Positions 14,923 to 23,151 of a stretch of DNA of 64,000 nt are shown here, piece after piece (the first letter of the stretch is position 1; every line of letters starts with the position of its first letter). This DNA is from Pseudomonadota bacterium (GTDB taxonomy: Bacteria; Pseudomonadota; Alphaproteobacteria; Caulobacterales; Caulobacteraceae). The notes under the pieces are model-generated. The model was not told the DNA's origin. It saw only the letters and a list, made by a program, of their open reading frames with translations, and searched no databases. The position numbers were made by a program, and so were the translations under genes. Where the stretch lies: assembly GCA_023390245.1 (NCBI GenBank), contig JAEWDF010000069.1, forward strand, positions 1-64,000, read 5' to 3'.

Positions 14923-16500
14923 TCAGGTCAGGTGGGGCCACAGGGCCAGGCCCAGGGCCGTCAGGGCCGCGACCAGGGCGACCGTGACGGAAGCCGCCAG
15001 CCAAGCCGGGGTTCCCGGCTTTTCCATGACCACCGTCGTGCGCGGCGGATCCTGCACCAGGCGCGACAGGGCCCGCGCCGCCGCGACGATCTCGTTCAGG
15101 GCGTCGCGCGCCTGGGCCTGAGGCCCCAGTTCGCGGCGAATCCAGCGCTCGACCACCGGCTTGGCCGCCTGCCACAGGTCGTGGTCGCGGTTCAGCCGGC
15201 GCGCCACGCCCTCCACCGACACCATGGTCTTCTGCAGCAGAATCAGTTCGGGGCGCAGGTGCATGTCGAACAGGTCGGTGATCTCGAACAGCTGGCCCAG
15301 CAGCCGGCCCATCGACACCTGGCTGGCGGCGCGGCCGATCACCGGCTCGCCCACCGCGCGCAGCGCCTGGGCGAAGGTCTCGACCGAATGGTGCGGCGGC
15401 ACATAGCCGGCCTCGAAATGCACCCGGGCGATGCGGTCGTAGTCGCGGCTGATGAAGCCCCATAGGATCTCGGCCAGATAGCGCCGCTCGGCGGGGCCCA
15501 GCCGTCCCACGATGCCGAAGTCGATGGCCGTCAGTTGCGCCGGGGCGGCGGCGAACAGATTGCCCTCGTGCAGATCGGCGTGGAAGACGCCGTGGTCCAG
15601 CGCCTGGACCAGGAAGGCCCGCACGACGTTGTCGGCCAGCCGGTCGCGGTCGATCCCCGGTTCGTCCAGCAACGCCGGATCGGTCATGGGCCGCCCCTGG
15701 GCCCACTCCAGCGTCAGCACCCGCTTGCCTACCCCGTCCCAGATCACGGCCGGGGCGCGCATGTAATCGTCCTTGGCCATGACCTCGGCCATCTCGCTGG
15801 CGGCGGCGGCCTCCAGCCGCATGTCCAGCTCCAGGTCCAGCGACTTGGCGATGGTCTCGACGAAGGCCTCGGGCTCCAGCCGCCGCGCCGCCGGGACCAG
15901 CCGCCACACCAGCCGCGCGCCCAGCCGCATGGAGTCCAGCCCCTGGGCCACGCGCCGCTCCACGCCCGGCCGCAGCACCTTGACCGCCACCTTGCGCCCG
16001 TCGGCCAGCCAGGCCGGATGCGCCTGGGCCAGGGAGGCCGCCGCCACCGGTTCGCCCAGGTCGATGAACAGGGCCTCGACCGGCCGGCCCAGCGACCGCT
16101 CGATCTCGCGCCGGGCCTCGGCCAGGGGGAAGGGCGGCAGGGCGTCCTTCAGCCGGCCCAGGTCGCGCGCGAACTCCAGGCCGAAGATGTCGGCGCGGGT
16201 GGCCAGGACCTGGCCCAGCTTGATCGCCACCGGCCCCAGGTGCTCGAAGGCCTTGCCCAGCCGCTGGCCCGGCCGACCTTCGCGCCCCTGCCGGCCCGAG
16301 AACATCTGCACGAACCGCGCGAACGGCCGCGTCCAGGCCGGCAGCAACGGCGTAACCTCGCGCGGGACCAGGGCGTCGTGGCGCACCAGCACCCACAGCC
16401 AGCCCATCAGCCGCAGCAGGGCCGCGACCGGATTGCGCACCGGCTCGGCCGCCGGCGTCGGCGGAGGCGTGCGATAGGCGGCGGTGGTCAGAGCGCCCAC
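14923..16500 (-). CDS. ubiB: UbiB, atypical kinase/ATPase for ubiquinone biosynthesis
   Basis: A 525-residue ABC1/ADCK family membrane protein needed for ubiquinone synthesis, probably helping extract lipid intermediates. It has the family's KxGQ motif in AIKLGQVLATRADIFG (about 92-107), VAVKVLRPGVERRV, the catalytic loop FHADLHEGNLF and the metal site AIDFGIVGRLG. Two hydrophobic C-terminal segments end the protein (ASVTVALVAALTALGLALWP). The ATG lies inside the last codons of ubiE (13-nt overlap), indicating tight coupling. Unlike the E. coli ubiE-ubiJ-ubiB order, no ubiJ lies between them. Confidence 0.96.
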   Translation of the reverse strand: MGALTTAAYRTPPPTPAAEPVRNPVAALLRLMGWLWVLVRHDALVPREVTPLLPAWTRPFARFVQMFSGRQGREGRPGQRLGKAFEHLGPVAIKLGQVLATRADIFGLEFARDLGRLKDALPPFPLAEARREIERSLGRPVEALFIDLGEPVAAASLAQAHPAWLADGRKVAVKVLRPGVERRVAQGLDSMRLGARLVWRLVPAARRLEPEAFVETIAKSLDLELDMRLEAAAASEMAEVMAKDDYMRAPAVIWDGVGKRVLTLEWAQGRPMTDPALLDEPGIDRDRLADNVVRAFLVQALDHGVFHADLHEGNLFAAAPAQLTAIDFGIVGRLGPAERRYLAEILWGFISRDYDRIARVHFEAGYVPPHHSVETFAQALRAVGEPVIGRAASQVSMGRLLGQLFEITDLFDMHLRPELILLQKTMVSVEGVARRLNRDHDLWQAAKPVVERWIRRELGPQAQARDALNEIVAAARALSRLVQDPPRTTVVMEKPGTPAWLAASVTVALVAALTALGLALWPHLT

Positions 16501-17273
16501 CCGTGATGGATGGCGGCGATCCCGCCCGACAGATTGGTCACCGACACCCGGCCGAAGCCGGCCTGTTCGATCAGGGTCTTGAAGGCCTGCTGGTCGGGGA
16601 AGCGGCGGATGCTCTCGACCAGATACTGATAGCTGTCGCGATCCTTGGCGACCCAGCCGCCGATGCGCGGGATGGCGTGGAAGGACCAGGCGTCATAGGC
16701 CTTGCGGATCGGCCCGGTCGTGGGGCGCGAGAACTCCAGGCACAGGAAGCGCCCGCCTGGCTTCAGCACGCGCCGGGCCTCCGACAAGGCCTTGTCGATA
16801 TGGGCCACGTTGCGGATGCCGAAGCTGATCGAATAGGCGTCGACCGAGGCGTCCGGCAGCGGCAGGGCCATGGCGTCGCCGACGGTCCAGATCATCTCCG
16901 GCTCGCCGCCCTTGTGGACCCCGGCCAGGATCATCTCGGCGTTGTAGTCCAGCACGATGACCGAGGCGTCCTCGCCCCCGCGCCGCGCCTGGGCCGCGCG
17001 CGCCATCCTGGAATAGCGCCGCGCCATGTCGCCGGTGCCGCCCGCCACGTCCAGGATAGTCTCGCCGGGGCGCGGATTCAGCCTGGCGGCGGCCGCATCC
17101 TTCCACAGCCGATGCACGCCCGCGCTCATCAGGTCGTTCATCAGGTCGTAGTTGGAGGCGACGGAATCGAACACGCCGCGCACCATCCTGACCTTCTCGC
17201 GCGCATCGACGTCGCGAAAGCCGAAGGAGGAGCGGTCGCCCTGCGAATGCGGGCCGTGCGGGGAAGCGGTCAT
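16488..17273 (-). CDS. ubiE: Ubiquinone/menaquinone C-methyltransferase UbiE
   Basis: A 261-residue SAM-dependent C-methyltransferase of the ubiquinone pathway. Motifs: FDSVASNYDLMNDLMSAGVHRLWK, the SAM-binding LDVAGGTGDMARRY at about 75-88, SISFGIRNVAHIDKAL, LKPGGRFLCLEFSRP, and the C-terminal QAGFGRVSVTNLSGGIAAIHHGW, all typical. Start ATG 17273. It is the first gene of ubiE-ubiB; upstream is a convergent-free gap of 45 bp to the Crp-like gene's stop, so they might share a transcript. Confidence 0.98.
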   Translation of the reverse strand: MTASPHGPHSQGDRSSFGFRDVDAREKVRMVRGVFDSVASNYDLMNDLMSAGVHRLWKDAAAARLNPRPGETILDVAGGTGDMARRYSRMARAAQARRGGEDASVIVLDYNAEMILAGVHKGGEPEMIWTVGDAMALPLPDASVDAYSISFGIRNVAHIDKALSEARRVLKPGGRFLCLEFSRPTTGPIRKAYDAWSFHAIPRIGGWVAKDRDSYQYLVESIRRFPDQQAFKTLIEQAGFGRVSVTNLSGGIAAIHHGWAL

Positions 17274-17318
17274 GGCGACGGTTTAGCCCTTCGGGCCGGC
17301 GACGTCACCGGCCGGTTT

Positions 17319-18020
17319 TCACGCGGCTTCCGGCTGCGGCTGCTCCAGTGCGGCCATGATGTCGCGCATCTGGCGATAGCAGCCGCAGGCGGCGCGCTCC
17401 AGGGCGCGACGGTCGGCGATCTCCACCCAGCCGCGACCGCGCCGGATCAGGTCCCGGCCTTCCAGTTCCGCGCCGACCTCCGACACGGTGGCGCGGCGCA
17501 CGCCCAGCATCCCGGCGATGTCCGCCTGGGTCAGATCGAAGCGATCGCCGTCGGTCCGGTCGCGCAGGGCCAGCAGCCATCGCGCCAGCCGCTCGTCCAG
17601 CTGATGGCGCGCATTGCAGGCGGCGGTCTGCTGAACCTGGGCCATCAGCCCCTCGGTGAAGCGCGACAAGGCTTCGCGCAGAGCCGGGCTCTCGTTCAGA
17701 GCCGCGCCGAACACATCGGCCGGGCAGCAGGCGGCGACCCCGTCCAGCTGGCAAATGGCGCGGCTGGCGGCGCGCGCGTTGAACGGGCCGCAGGTCACGC
17801 CGACCAGTCCCTCACGCCCCACCACGGCCGTCTCCACCATCCGGTCGTCGGGCAGGACGGTCATTAGCGAGACCACCCCGCTCATGGGGAACCACACCGC
17901 ATCGACGTCCTCGCCCATGTCGAACAGCAGCTGGCCGTGCTCGAAGGACCTTTCCTCGAGGTGCGGCTCGATCCGCCGCCGATCCGGCGCATCGAGGGCG
18001 GCGATCCACAGGTTATCCAT
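17319..18020 (-). CDS. Crp/Fnr family transcriptional regulator
   Basis: A 233-residue regulator with an N-terminal cyclic-nucleotide-binding-like beta roll (LLFDMGEDVDAVWFPMSGVV, near 35-55) and a C-terminal winged helix-turn-helix (FDLTQADIAGMLGVRRATVS, about 175-195). The conserved cAMP-binding arginine pattern is not evident, and cysteines are scattered rather than arranged as in Fnr, so the effector is unknown. A cysteine pair in ERAACGCYRQM sits at the end. It is divergent from the pterin dehydratase gene. Start ATG 18020 (MDNLWIAAL). Confidence 0.88.
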   Translation of the reverse strand: MDNLWIAALDAPDRRRIEPHLEERSFEHGQLLFDMGEDVDAVWFPMSGVVSLMTVLPDDRMVETAVVGREGLVGVTCGPFNARAASRAICQLDGVAACCPADVFGAALNESPALREALSRFTEGLMAQVQQTAACNARHQLDERLARWLLALRDRTDGDRFDLTQADIAGMLGVRRATVSEVGAELEGRDLIRRGRGWVEIADRRALERAACGCYRQMRDIMAALEQPQPEAA

Positions 18021-18173
18021 CCTTCCACTCCTCGAATGCCAACGGCTCCGCTTGGCCGACGCCCCTAAACGCCAGAGCTTCGCCGCATGTTCCGGGACCG
18101 TTTCGCGGCCATTTCGGGGCGCTTGCGGCCGGGCGCCGGACGCCTTACGCCAAGGGGTGAAGAGGAGCCGCCC

Positions 18174-18476
18174 ATGACCGACGCCCGCCTTGACGTGACG
18201 GAAACGCTGAAGGACCTGCCGTCCTGGAGCGCCAGCGACGGCGGCCGCGACGCCATCGAGCGCAGCCTGACCTTCCCCGATTTCAACGCCGCCTTCGCCT
18301 TCATGACGCGGGTCGCCCTGACGGCCGACAAGATGGATCACCATCCGGAGTGGTCGAACGTCTACAACCGCGTCCACATCCTGCTGACCACCCATGACGC
18401 CGACGGCCTGACCCGGCGCGACGCAGCCCTGGCCCAGTTCATCGACAAGGCCGCCGCCGAACTGGGGGCGGCGTGA
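18174..18476 (+). CDS. 4a-hydroxytetrahydrobiopterin dehydratase
   Basis: A 100-residue pterin-4a-carbinolamine dehydratase (PhhB/DCoH family), which recycles the pterin cofactor of aromatic amino acid hydroxylases. The active-site signature MDHHPEWSNVYNRV is intact, with DFNAAFAFMTRVALTADK before it. AGGAG lies 6 nt before ATG 18174. No phenylalanine hydroxylase gene is in the window. Its TGA stop overlaps the GTG of the next gene (GTGA). Confidence 0.95.
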   Translation: MTDARLDVTETLKDLPSWSASDGGRDAIERSLTFPDFNAAFAFMTRVALTADKMDHHPEWSNVYNRVHILLTTHDADGLTRRDAALAQFIDKAAAELGAA

Positions 18477-19267
18477 GCCCGGTCCGGCCCGGCCGAGTCG
18501 CCGGCAAGACCGCCCTGATCACCGGCGCGGCCGGCGGCCTGGGCGAATCCATGGCCTGGCTGATGGCGCGGGAGGGCGCGCGGCTGGCCCTGACCGACAT
18601 CGACGGGGTGCGCGTGCGCGCCCTGGCCGGGCGCATCAACGCGGAAATCCCCGGCGCCGCCTTCGCCCACGCCCACGATGTCGCGAACGAGGAAGACTGG
18701 GCGCGCGTCATGGGGGTCGCCGTCGCCGAACTGGGCGGCCTGTCGATCCTGGTCAACAACGCCGGCGTCGGCGGCCCCCTGGCCTTCGTCGAGCAGGACA
18801 AGGTCGACAACTGGCGCCGGCAGTTCGAGATCAACCTGCTGTCGGTGATGCTGGGGTGCAAGCACGCCATGCCGCACCTGCGCGCCTCGGCGCCGGCCTC
18901 GATCGTCAACATCTCCTCGATCGCCGGCCTGGCGGCGGCGCCGGGCATGGGCGCCTACAACGCCACCAAGGCCGGGGTGTGGATGTACACCAAGACCATC
19001 GCCCTGGAGGCGGCCAAGGCGGGCTGGAACGTGCGCTGCAACTCGGTCCACCCGGTCTTCATCAAGACCCCGATCCTGGACCCCTTCGTCGCCATGGCCG
19101 GCGGCGACGAGGCCAAGGCCCACGAGCGCCTGACGCGAGGCATCCCGCTGAAACGGATCGGCGAGCCCGACGACGTCGCCTGGTGCGTCCTCTACCTGGC
19201 CTCCGACGAATCCAAGTTCGTCACCGGCGCCGAATTCAAGATCGACGGCGGGACCACCGCGCAATAG
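18473..19267 (+). CDS. SDR family NAD(P)-dependent oxidoreductase
   Basis: A 264-residue classical short-chain dehydrogenase. It shows the cofactor motif TGAAGGLGES (about 17-26), NNAGVGG, the catalytic serine in NISSIAGL, and the YNATK catalytic Tyr/Lys pair, ending with KFVTGAEFKIDGGTTAQ. An Asp after the second strand (LTDID) favours NAD. Substrate cannot be predicted; many relatives are annotated as glucose or steroid dehydrogenases. GTG start, overlapping the dehydratase stop, so the two are translationally coupled. Pairing with a pterin gene raises a dihydropteridine reductase-like role, but the sequence does not prove this. Confidence 0.92.
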   Translation: MSPVRPGRVAGKTALITGAAGGLGESMAWLMAREGARLALTDIDGVRVRALAGRINAEIPGAAFAHAHDVANEEDWARVMGVAVAELGGLSILVNNAGVGGPLAFVEQDKVDNWRRQFEINLLSVMLGCKHAMPHLRASAPASIVNISSIAGLAAAPGMGAYNATKAGVWMYTKTIALEAAKAGWNVRCNSVHPVFIKTPILDPFVAMAGGDEAKAHERLTRGIPLKRIGEPDDVAWCVLYLASDESKFVTGAEFKIDGGTTAQ

Positions 19268-19337
19268 GGCGCGGTGCGCCCTGCTGCTTTTTCTTTTGGC
19301 CTATCGCGCTTCGCGCTGCTTGAGGCCGAGCCCCCAC

Positions 19338-19481
19338 GTCTCCTCCCCATGAAATGGGGAGGGGGACCGCGAAGCGGTGGAGAGGTTCTTGAAGCCGCTC
19401 CGGCGTTTGGGCGCCCAAAAGAGCCCCTCCGTCTCTCCGCTACGCTCTGAGCTGCGGCCCCATCTGCGATGGGGAGGCGAC
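19338..19481. repeat. Two-hairpin intergenic repeat, copy B
   Basis: Starts GTCTCCTCCCC-atgaaat-GGGGAGG, continues GGGGACCGCGAAGCGGTGG, has a variable middle, then GCCCCTCCGTCTCTCCGC and ends GATGGGGAGGCGAC. It fills the gap between two convergent genes, and its final base overlaps the stop codon of the DUF885 gene. Confidence 0.85.
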
Positions 19482-20770
19482 TAGGGAAGCAGATCCACCG
19501 GCAGGGTCTGGCTGGCCAGCAGGGCCTGCATCCCGCGCCAGTGATCCGGTCCCTGCCGCTCAACCCAGGCCTCCACCGTGTCGCGGCCCAGTCCATAGTT
19601 GATGATATAGCTGCGATAGGTGTCGATGAACCGCAGCCGCTGGGTCGCCTTCTCGCGCGACGCTAGGCTGTATCTCATCAATCGCTCGATACTGGCCTCG
19701 CGATCGACGCGGCCCGACAGATAGTCGTCGGCGATGGTGTATTCCGCCCGTTCGAGCTGGCGCAGCAGGCCCTGGAGTTCGGCCTTCCGCTCCGCCGTCG
19801 CCGGGTCCAGGCCCGCCAGGGGGAACAGCACCGCCTGCTCGAACCGCAGCCCCTCGTCGCCGGGGAAGGCCAGGTCGATCCCATAGTTGGCGCTGCCCTC
19901 GGCGATGAAGGACATCGGGCTGAACAGCGGATAGACGCTCATCTCCACCCAGCCGCGGCCGCGCACGAAGGTCTGTTCCAGCAGCGAGTTGTAGACGTGG
20001 TGGCCCGGGTAGCCCTCGTGGCAGCCCAGGTCGATCGCCCGCTCGGTGTAGATCGGGAAATCGGCGTTGATCTCGATCTTCGAGGCCGCGTTCCCCTGAT
20101 AATAGTTGTAGCCCGACCAAGGCTTGTCGCCGACGAAGGCCAGGGTGAAGCTTTCGTTCGCCGGCAGGGCGATGTGCTCAAGCGTCCTGCGCCGGCACTC
20201 GGCGATGGCGGCGTCCATCACCGCCTCCAGCCGGTCCTTGGGAATGACGTAACGGCTCTTGAAGGCGGTGACCCGCTCGGCCAGGTCGCCTTCGCCGGGG
20301 ACCAGGGCGTCGATCCGCGCCAGCACCGGATCGAAGGACGACAGAGGCTTCAGCTCGGGACGGATGCCGAACAGGGCCTCGGCCTCGTCCTGAAAGCCCA
20401 TCCTCTCGCCCGCCAGCATCCTCAGCCGCGCCGAGGCGGCGGCCACATGGGCCAGTAGGTACTTGCGCCGCTGCGCCGCCATCGGGTCCGCGCCGTCGAC
20501 CGGCAGGGCCTGGAGCCGCGCGGTCAGCTCGGCCGCCGCCAGGCTCAGCTCGGACACGGTGCGCGGATGGGCCTTCGCCGCCGCCAGCCAAGCCTCCGGC
20601 CCGTAGTAGGCGTCGACATAGCCCGGCTCGCGCTCGCCGATCTCCAGCGTCAGCCGCACATAATCGCGCGCGGCCGCGTCCAGGTCGTCGCTCCTGACGG
20701 CCCGGCCCGTCGCGGTCGCGCCGGCGCAGCCCGCCAGCAACAGGGCCAGGCCCAGAATCATCCCTCTCAT
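19481..20770 (-). CDS. DUF885 family lipoprotein, putative zinc peptidase
   Basis: A 429-residue protein with a lipoprotein signal peptide (MRGMILGLALLLAGC, Cys15). The DUF885 family carries a zinc-binding motif seen here as CHEGYPGHHVYNS near residue 247, with a later glutamate in AEGSANYG near 283 as possible third ligand. This suggests a periplasmic metallopeptidase, though activity is rarely shown. A strong GGAGG lies before the ATG at 20770. It is shorter than many family members (550-600 residues) but reads as an intact protein. Convergent with the SDR gene. Confidence 0.87.
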   Translation of the reverse strand: MRGMILGLALLLAGCAGATATGRAVRSDDLDAAARDYVRLTLEIGEREPGYVDAYYGPEAWLAAAKAHPRTVSELSLAAAELTARLQALPVDGADPMAAQRRKYLLAHVAAASARLRMLAGERMGFQDEAEALFGIRPELKPLSSFDPVLARIDALVPGEGDLAERVTAFKSRYVIPKDRLEAVMDAAIAECRRRTLEHIALPANESFTLAFVGDKPWSGYNYYQGNAASKIEINADFPIYTERAIDLGCHEGYPGHHVYNSLLEQTFVRGRGWVEMSVYPLFSPMSFIAEGSANYGIDLAFPGDEGLRFEQAVLFPLAGLDPATAERKAELQGLLRQLERAEYTIADDYLSGRVDREASIERLMRYSLASREKATQRLRFIDTYRSYIINYGLGRDTVEAWVERQGPDHWRGMQALLASQTLPVDLLP

Positions 20771-20805
20771 TGATCGCTCCTCCCAGGATCGGCGCGCATT
20801 CGGGA

Positions 20806-20834
20806 TTGAGGCCGCCCGCGCCATGCTGTAAGCG
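20806..20834 (+). promoter_or_regulatory. Possible promoter of tRNA-Arg
   Basis: TTGAGG (20806-20811), a 17-nt spacer and TAAGCG (20829-20834) lie 31 nt before the tRNA 5' end. The -35 is good, the -10 weak. Confidence 0.35.
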
Positions 20835-20865
20835 GCGTCTTCCCGACGGACTTGTCCCGTCCCGC

Positions 20866-20942
20866 GCACCCGTAGCTCAGCTGGATAGAGCGTTGCCCTC
20901 CGAAGGCAAAGGTCACACGTTCGAATCGTGTCGGGTGCGCCA
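20866..20942 (+). tRNA. tRNA-Arg (anticodon CCG)
   Basis: A 77-nt cloverleaf with encoded CCA. Acceptor stem GCACCCG pairs with CGGGTGC; the D arm is GCTCAGCTGGATAGAGC; the anticodon stem TTGCC/GGCAA encloses loop CTCCGAA, giving anticodon CCG at 20900-20902, which reads CGG; the T arm has GTTCGAAT. CGG is heavily used in this high-GC DNA. Confidence 0.97.
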
Positions 20943-20960
20943 CTTCCCTTCCTTCGACCT

Positions 20961-21440
20961 TCACCGTGCCGGGTCCCCGGCCCTTTTTTGATCGTGACGC
21001 TGGATCGCCGCGCCGACGGCCGCGGTCGCGAGCACGATCGCCTGAAGCCAGCGCGCGGCGATCACCAGAAAGCTGGTGGCGGAAACGAGCAGGCCGGGCT
21101 CCAGAAGGGCTGACAGCTCCAGGATCAGGCAGAAGCTTTGCAGGCCCGTCACCGGGATCAGCCAGCGATCCGACCAGGAAAGCGTCGCCTGGCCATAGGC
21201 GACGAGAACCAGGCTCGACTTCAGCGCGGCGCCCCAGGGCGCGACGAGCGGCCCCATGATCGCCAGCAGCGGCGTCAGGACCAGGGCGTCGGCGAGGACG
21301 ATCCAGCCGCAGCGTCGCTGGGCCGGCCCGCCCAGGGTCAGCGCGATCAGGATCGCCAGCGCCGCGCCGAGCAGGATCGTGATCTCATAGAGGGTGTCGA
21401 ACGGCGCAAGCAGGCGGCCCTCGAGGCTGCGGAACACCAT
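20961..21440 (-). CDS. Four-helix membrane protein, tandem paralogue 2
   Basis: A 159-residue integral membrane protein of unknown function with about four hydrophobic segments (ITILLGAALAILIALTLGG; ALVLTPLLAIMGPLVAPWG; TGLQSFCLILELSALLEPG; AARWLQAIVLATAAVGAAI). It is related to the gene directly upstream: WLIPVTGLQSFCLILEL matches WLIVVTGLQVFCVLLHL. Its ATG overlaps the upstream TAA as TAATG, so the pair is translationally coupled and may form a heteromer. The 3' end runs into the tRNA terminator. No homologous family comes to mind. Confidence 0.78.
   Translation of the reverse strand: MVFRSLEGRLLAPFDTLYEITILLGAALAILIALTLGGPAQRRCGWIVLADALVLTPLLAIMGPLVAPWGAALKSSLVLVAYGQATLSWSDRWLIPVTGLQSFCLILELSALLEPGLLVSATSFLVIAARWLQAIVLATAAVGAAIQRHDQKRAGDPAR
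20968..20990 (+). terminator. Terminator after tRNA-Arg
   Basis: GCCGGG and CCCGGC form a short hairpin followed by CCTTTTTT, 26 bp past the tRNA. It lies inside the last codons of the converging membrane-protein gene. Confidence 0.75.
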
Positions 21441-21892
21441 TACGCCCGGCGCAGCGCGGGTTGGTCCGCCCGCTCGAACAATCCCCCGATGGTCGCGGCC
21501 GCCAGGACGATGAGCTGGAGCCAGCCCGCGCCGTTCAGCAGCAGGCCGTTGGACTGCTGGAGGATGGTGGGGTCGACCATCATCCCCAGGTGAAGAAGGA
21601 CGCAGAAGACCTGCAGCCCCGTGACCACGATCAGCCAGCGATTGGGCCATTTGATCGTCAGCATCGCCATGGCCGCCAGGAACACCACCGACTTCATGTG
21701 CGTCATCCACAGGCGCTCCCGGTATTCGAACAGGGCGACCAGGACGAACATGCTGAGGCCGTCGATCAGATAGACCAGCGCGCAGGCGCGTTCCGGCCTG
21801 CGACCGACCGCCAGCGCGAATCCCGAAACCAGGAAGGCGCCCGAAAATCCGAGGATCTCGTACAGGCGGTCGATCGCGTGCAGCACATCCAC
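21440..21892 (-). CDS. Four-helix membrane protein, tandem paralogue 1
   Basis: A 150-residue membrane protein of unknown function with four hydrophobic segments (ILGFSGAFLVSGFALAVG; ALVYLIDGLSMFVLVALF; MKSVVFLAAMAMLTI; LLNGAGWLQLIVLAAATIGG). The shared WLI-VTGLQ-FC-LLHL core and the WLQ-IVLA-AA-G segment show that it and the next gene arose by duplication. Start ATG 21892 (MDVLHAIDRLYEILG). Positively charged loops are few. Nothing nearby hints at a role beyond the coupled paralogue. Confidence 0.78.
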   Translation of the reverse strand: MDVLHAIDRLYEILGFSGAFLVSGFALAVGRRPERACALVYLIDGLSMFVLVALFEYRERLWMTHMKSVVFLAAMAMLTIKWPNRWLIVVTGLQVFCVLLHLGMMVDPTILQQSNGLLLNGAGWLQLIVLAAATIGGLFERADQPALRRA

Positions 21893-21945
21893 GGCGTATC
21901 CCCCAAACGCCGCACCATGCCCGCCCCCGTCGGGGTGGTAAAGCG

Positions 21946-22299
21946 TCAGGCGCGCAGGCGAATGACCTGGTCATCGTGGGCGATCTTGGGGATCGGCGTT
22001 TCGTGGTCCTTGCCGTTGGTCGGCATTTCGGCGACCGTCACGCCCAGCTTGCGCTGGACCGCCGACAGGCTCTTGTGCGCGGCGATCAGCGAACCGCGCG
22101 CGGCGGTCATGTCACCCAGGGCGGAACAGACCGACGCCACCGCCGGCTGGGCCCAGGCGCCGTTCAGCCCGGCCTGCGTCTGCAGCCCCGGCAATTCGGT
22201 CAGCAGCAGCGAGGCGCGCGCCATGGCGGCGTCCATGGCCTGCTCGGCCTCATTGATGATGGCGGCGACCCGCTCGGCCGCCTCTTGTCGTTCGGACAT
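21946..22299 (-). CDS. Conserved-looking alpha-helical protein of unknown function
   Basis: I do not recognise this 117-residue soluble protein. It is almost entirely helical by composition: MSERQEAAERVAAIINEAEQ, then AMARASLLLTELPGLQTQAG and ARGSLIAAHKSLSAVQRKLG, with a short polar tail. The pattern suggests a small helical bundle. GGGAGGGGA lies just before ATG 22299. It sits in a cluster of small leftward genes of unknown function (21-24 kb). Confidence 0.75.
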   Translation of the reverse strand: MSERQEAAERVAAIINEAEQAMDAAMARASLLLTELPGLQTQAGLNGAWAQPAVASVCSALGDMTAARGSLIAAHKSLSAVQRKLGVTVAEMPTNGKDHETPIPKIAHDDQVIRLRA

Positions 22300-22358
22300 G
22301 GTCGTCCCCTCCCGCCGTCGAGGGCGGGCCCCTTACTGTCGATGATGAAAAGATCCGG

Positions 22359-23066
22359 TCAGGAGCGCTCTTGGAGCGTTTCCACCAGCTTCTGAAGCGA
22401 GACCGCGCCATACAGCGCGGCTGGCGCGGCGATCGCCAGGGCGACGCCGATGGCGATGGCGAGGGTCAGCCGGAGGCCCGGCTGGTCCGCCAGCGTCAGG
22501 CGTCGAACGCCGGCGTCGGCTGATCCGCCATGCAGCTGCCCGAGCACAGGATCTCGAACATCAGCATCTCCCCGGTCAGGAAGGGCGCCTGCTGCTGCAG
22601 GGCCGACACGAGGAACGGCGCCATCTTCTGATGACGGCGCCCCGAAGCCACCCGCTCCAGCGCCGCCAGGAAGTCCCGATAGGTCATCGGCGGCAGCAGG
22701 TCGTCGGGGGAAGTCTCGCGGCGAAGCGGTGTAATCGCGTTCATGAGCGTCTCCGTACTGAACGGAAGAAGCTGAGCGCGCATCGGCCCCGGCCTCCATG
22801 GGGGGCGGCGCCCTATGGGGATTTTCCCCCAAGCCCGGCAGGGCGCCGGCCTCGAGCAGGACGCGCACCGCCTCCACGCGCGAGCTGACGCCGAGCTTGC
22901 GGCAGGCGCTGGCCACCTGGGCGTCGATCGTCTTGGGGGCGCGACCGGTCAGCCGGGCGATCGCCTTGCTGCGATAGTGGGCGGCGACATAGGCCATGAC
23001 CTCGCGCTCCCGCTCGGTGAGCAGGCGGGTCAGCGGAGGTTCGGCGTCGTCGCGGTGGGGCGGCAT
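22359..23066 (-). CDS. LuxR-type helix-turn-helix protein with C-terminal membrane helix
   Basis: A 235-residue open frame. Residues 14-75 form a LuxR/GerE DNA-binding domain (LLTEREREVMAYVAAHYRSK, then KTIDAQVASACRKLG). The last 45 residues contain one hydrophobic helix (LRLTLAIAIGVALAIAAPAALYG), so the regulator could be membrane tethered. The middle (about 95-185) is low complexity and overlaps, in another frame, a credible gene at 22496-22744. Either this is one long protein, or the HTH gene really ends earlier and the tail is a separate small membrane protein, or a frameshift occurred. No receiver domain is present. Confidence 0.62.
   Translation of the reverse strand: MPPHRDDAEPPLTRLLTEREREVMAYVAAHYRSKAIARLTGRAPKTIDAQVASACRKLGVSSRVEAVRVLLEAGALPGLGENPHRAPPPMEAGADARSASSVQYGDAHERDYTASPRDFPRRPAAADDLSGLPGGAGAGGFGAPSSEDGAVPRVGPAAAGALPDRGDADVRDPVLGQLHGGSADAGVRRLTLADQPGLRLTLAIAIGVALAIAAPAALYGAVSLQKLVETLQERS
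22496..22744 (-). CDS. Small protein of unknown function overlapping the LuxR-type frame
   Basis: An 82-residue protein, MNAITPLRRETSPDDLLPPM, then RDFLAALERVASGRRHQKMA, ending ILCSGSCMADQPTPAFDA. Its amino acid composition is more natural than the overlapping frame, and GGAG lies 6 nt before ATG 22744. The C-terminal CSGSC pair might bind metal or form a disulphide. Its TGA overlaps a CTG that opens a 46-codon reading of the downstream membrane helix (22359-22499), so that helix could be a separate coupled gene. Function unknown. Confidence 0.6.
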   Translation of the reverse strand: MNAITPLRRETSPDDLLPPMTYRDFLAALERVASGRRHQKMAPFLVSALQQQAPFLTGEMLMFEILCSGSCMADQPTPAFDA

Positions 23067-23151
23067 GGAACAACGTTAACGTGCGTGATCCAGCCCTAGC
23101 CTCGTCCATGCGGCGCGTCCAGCCTCGCGGCCCCGGCGCCGGGATGCGCGG

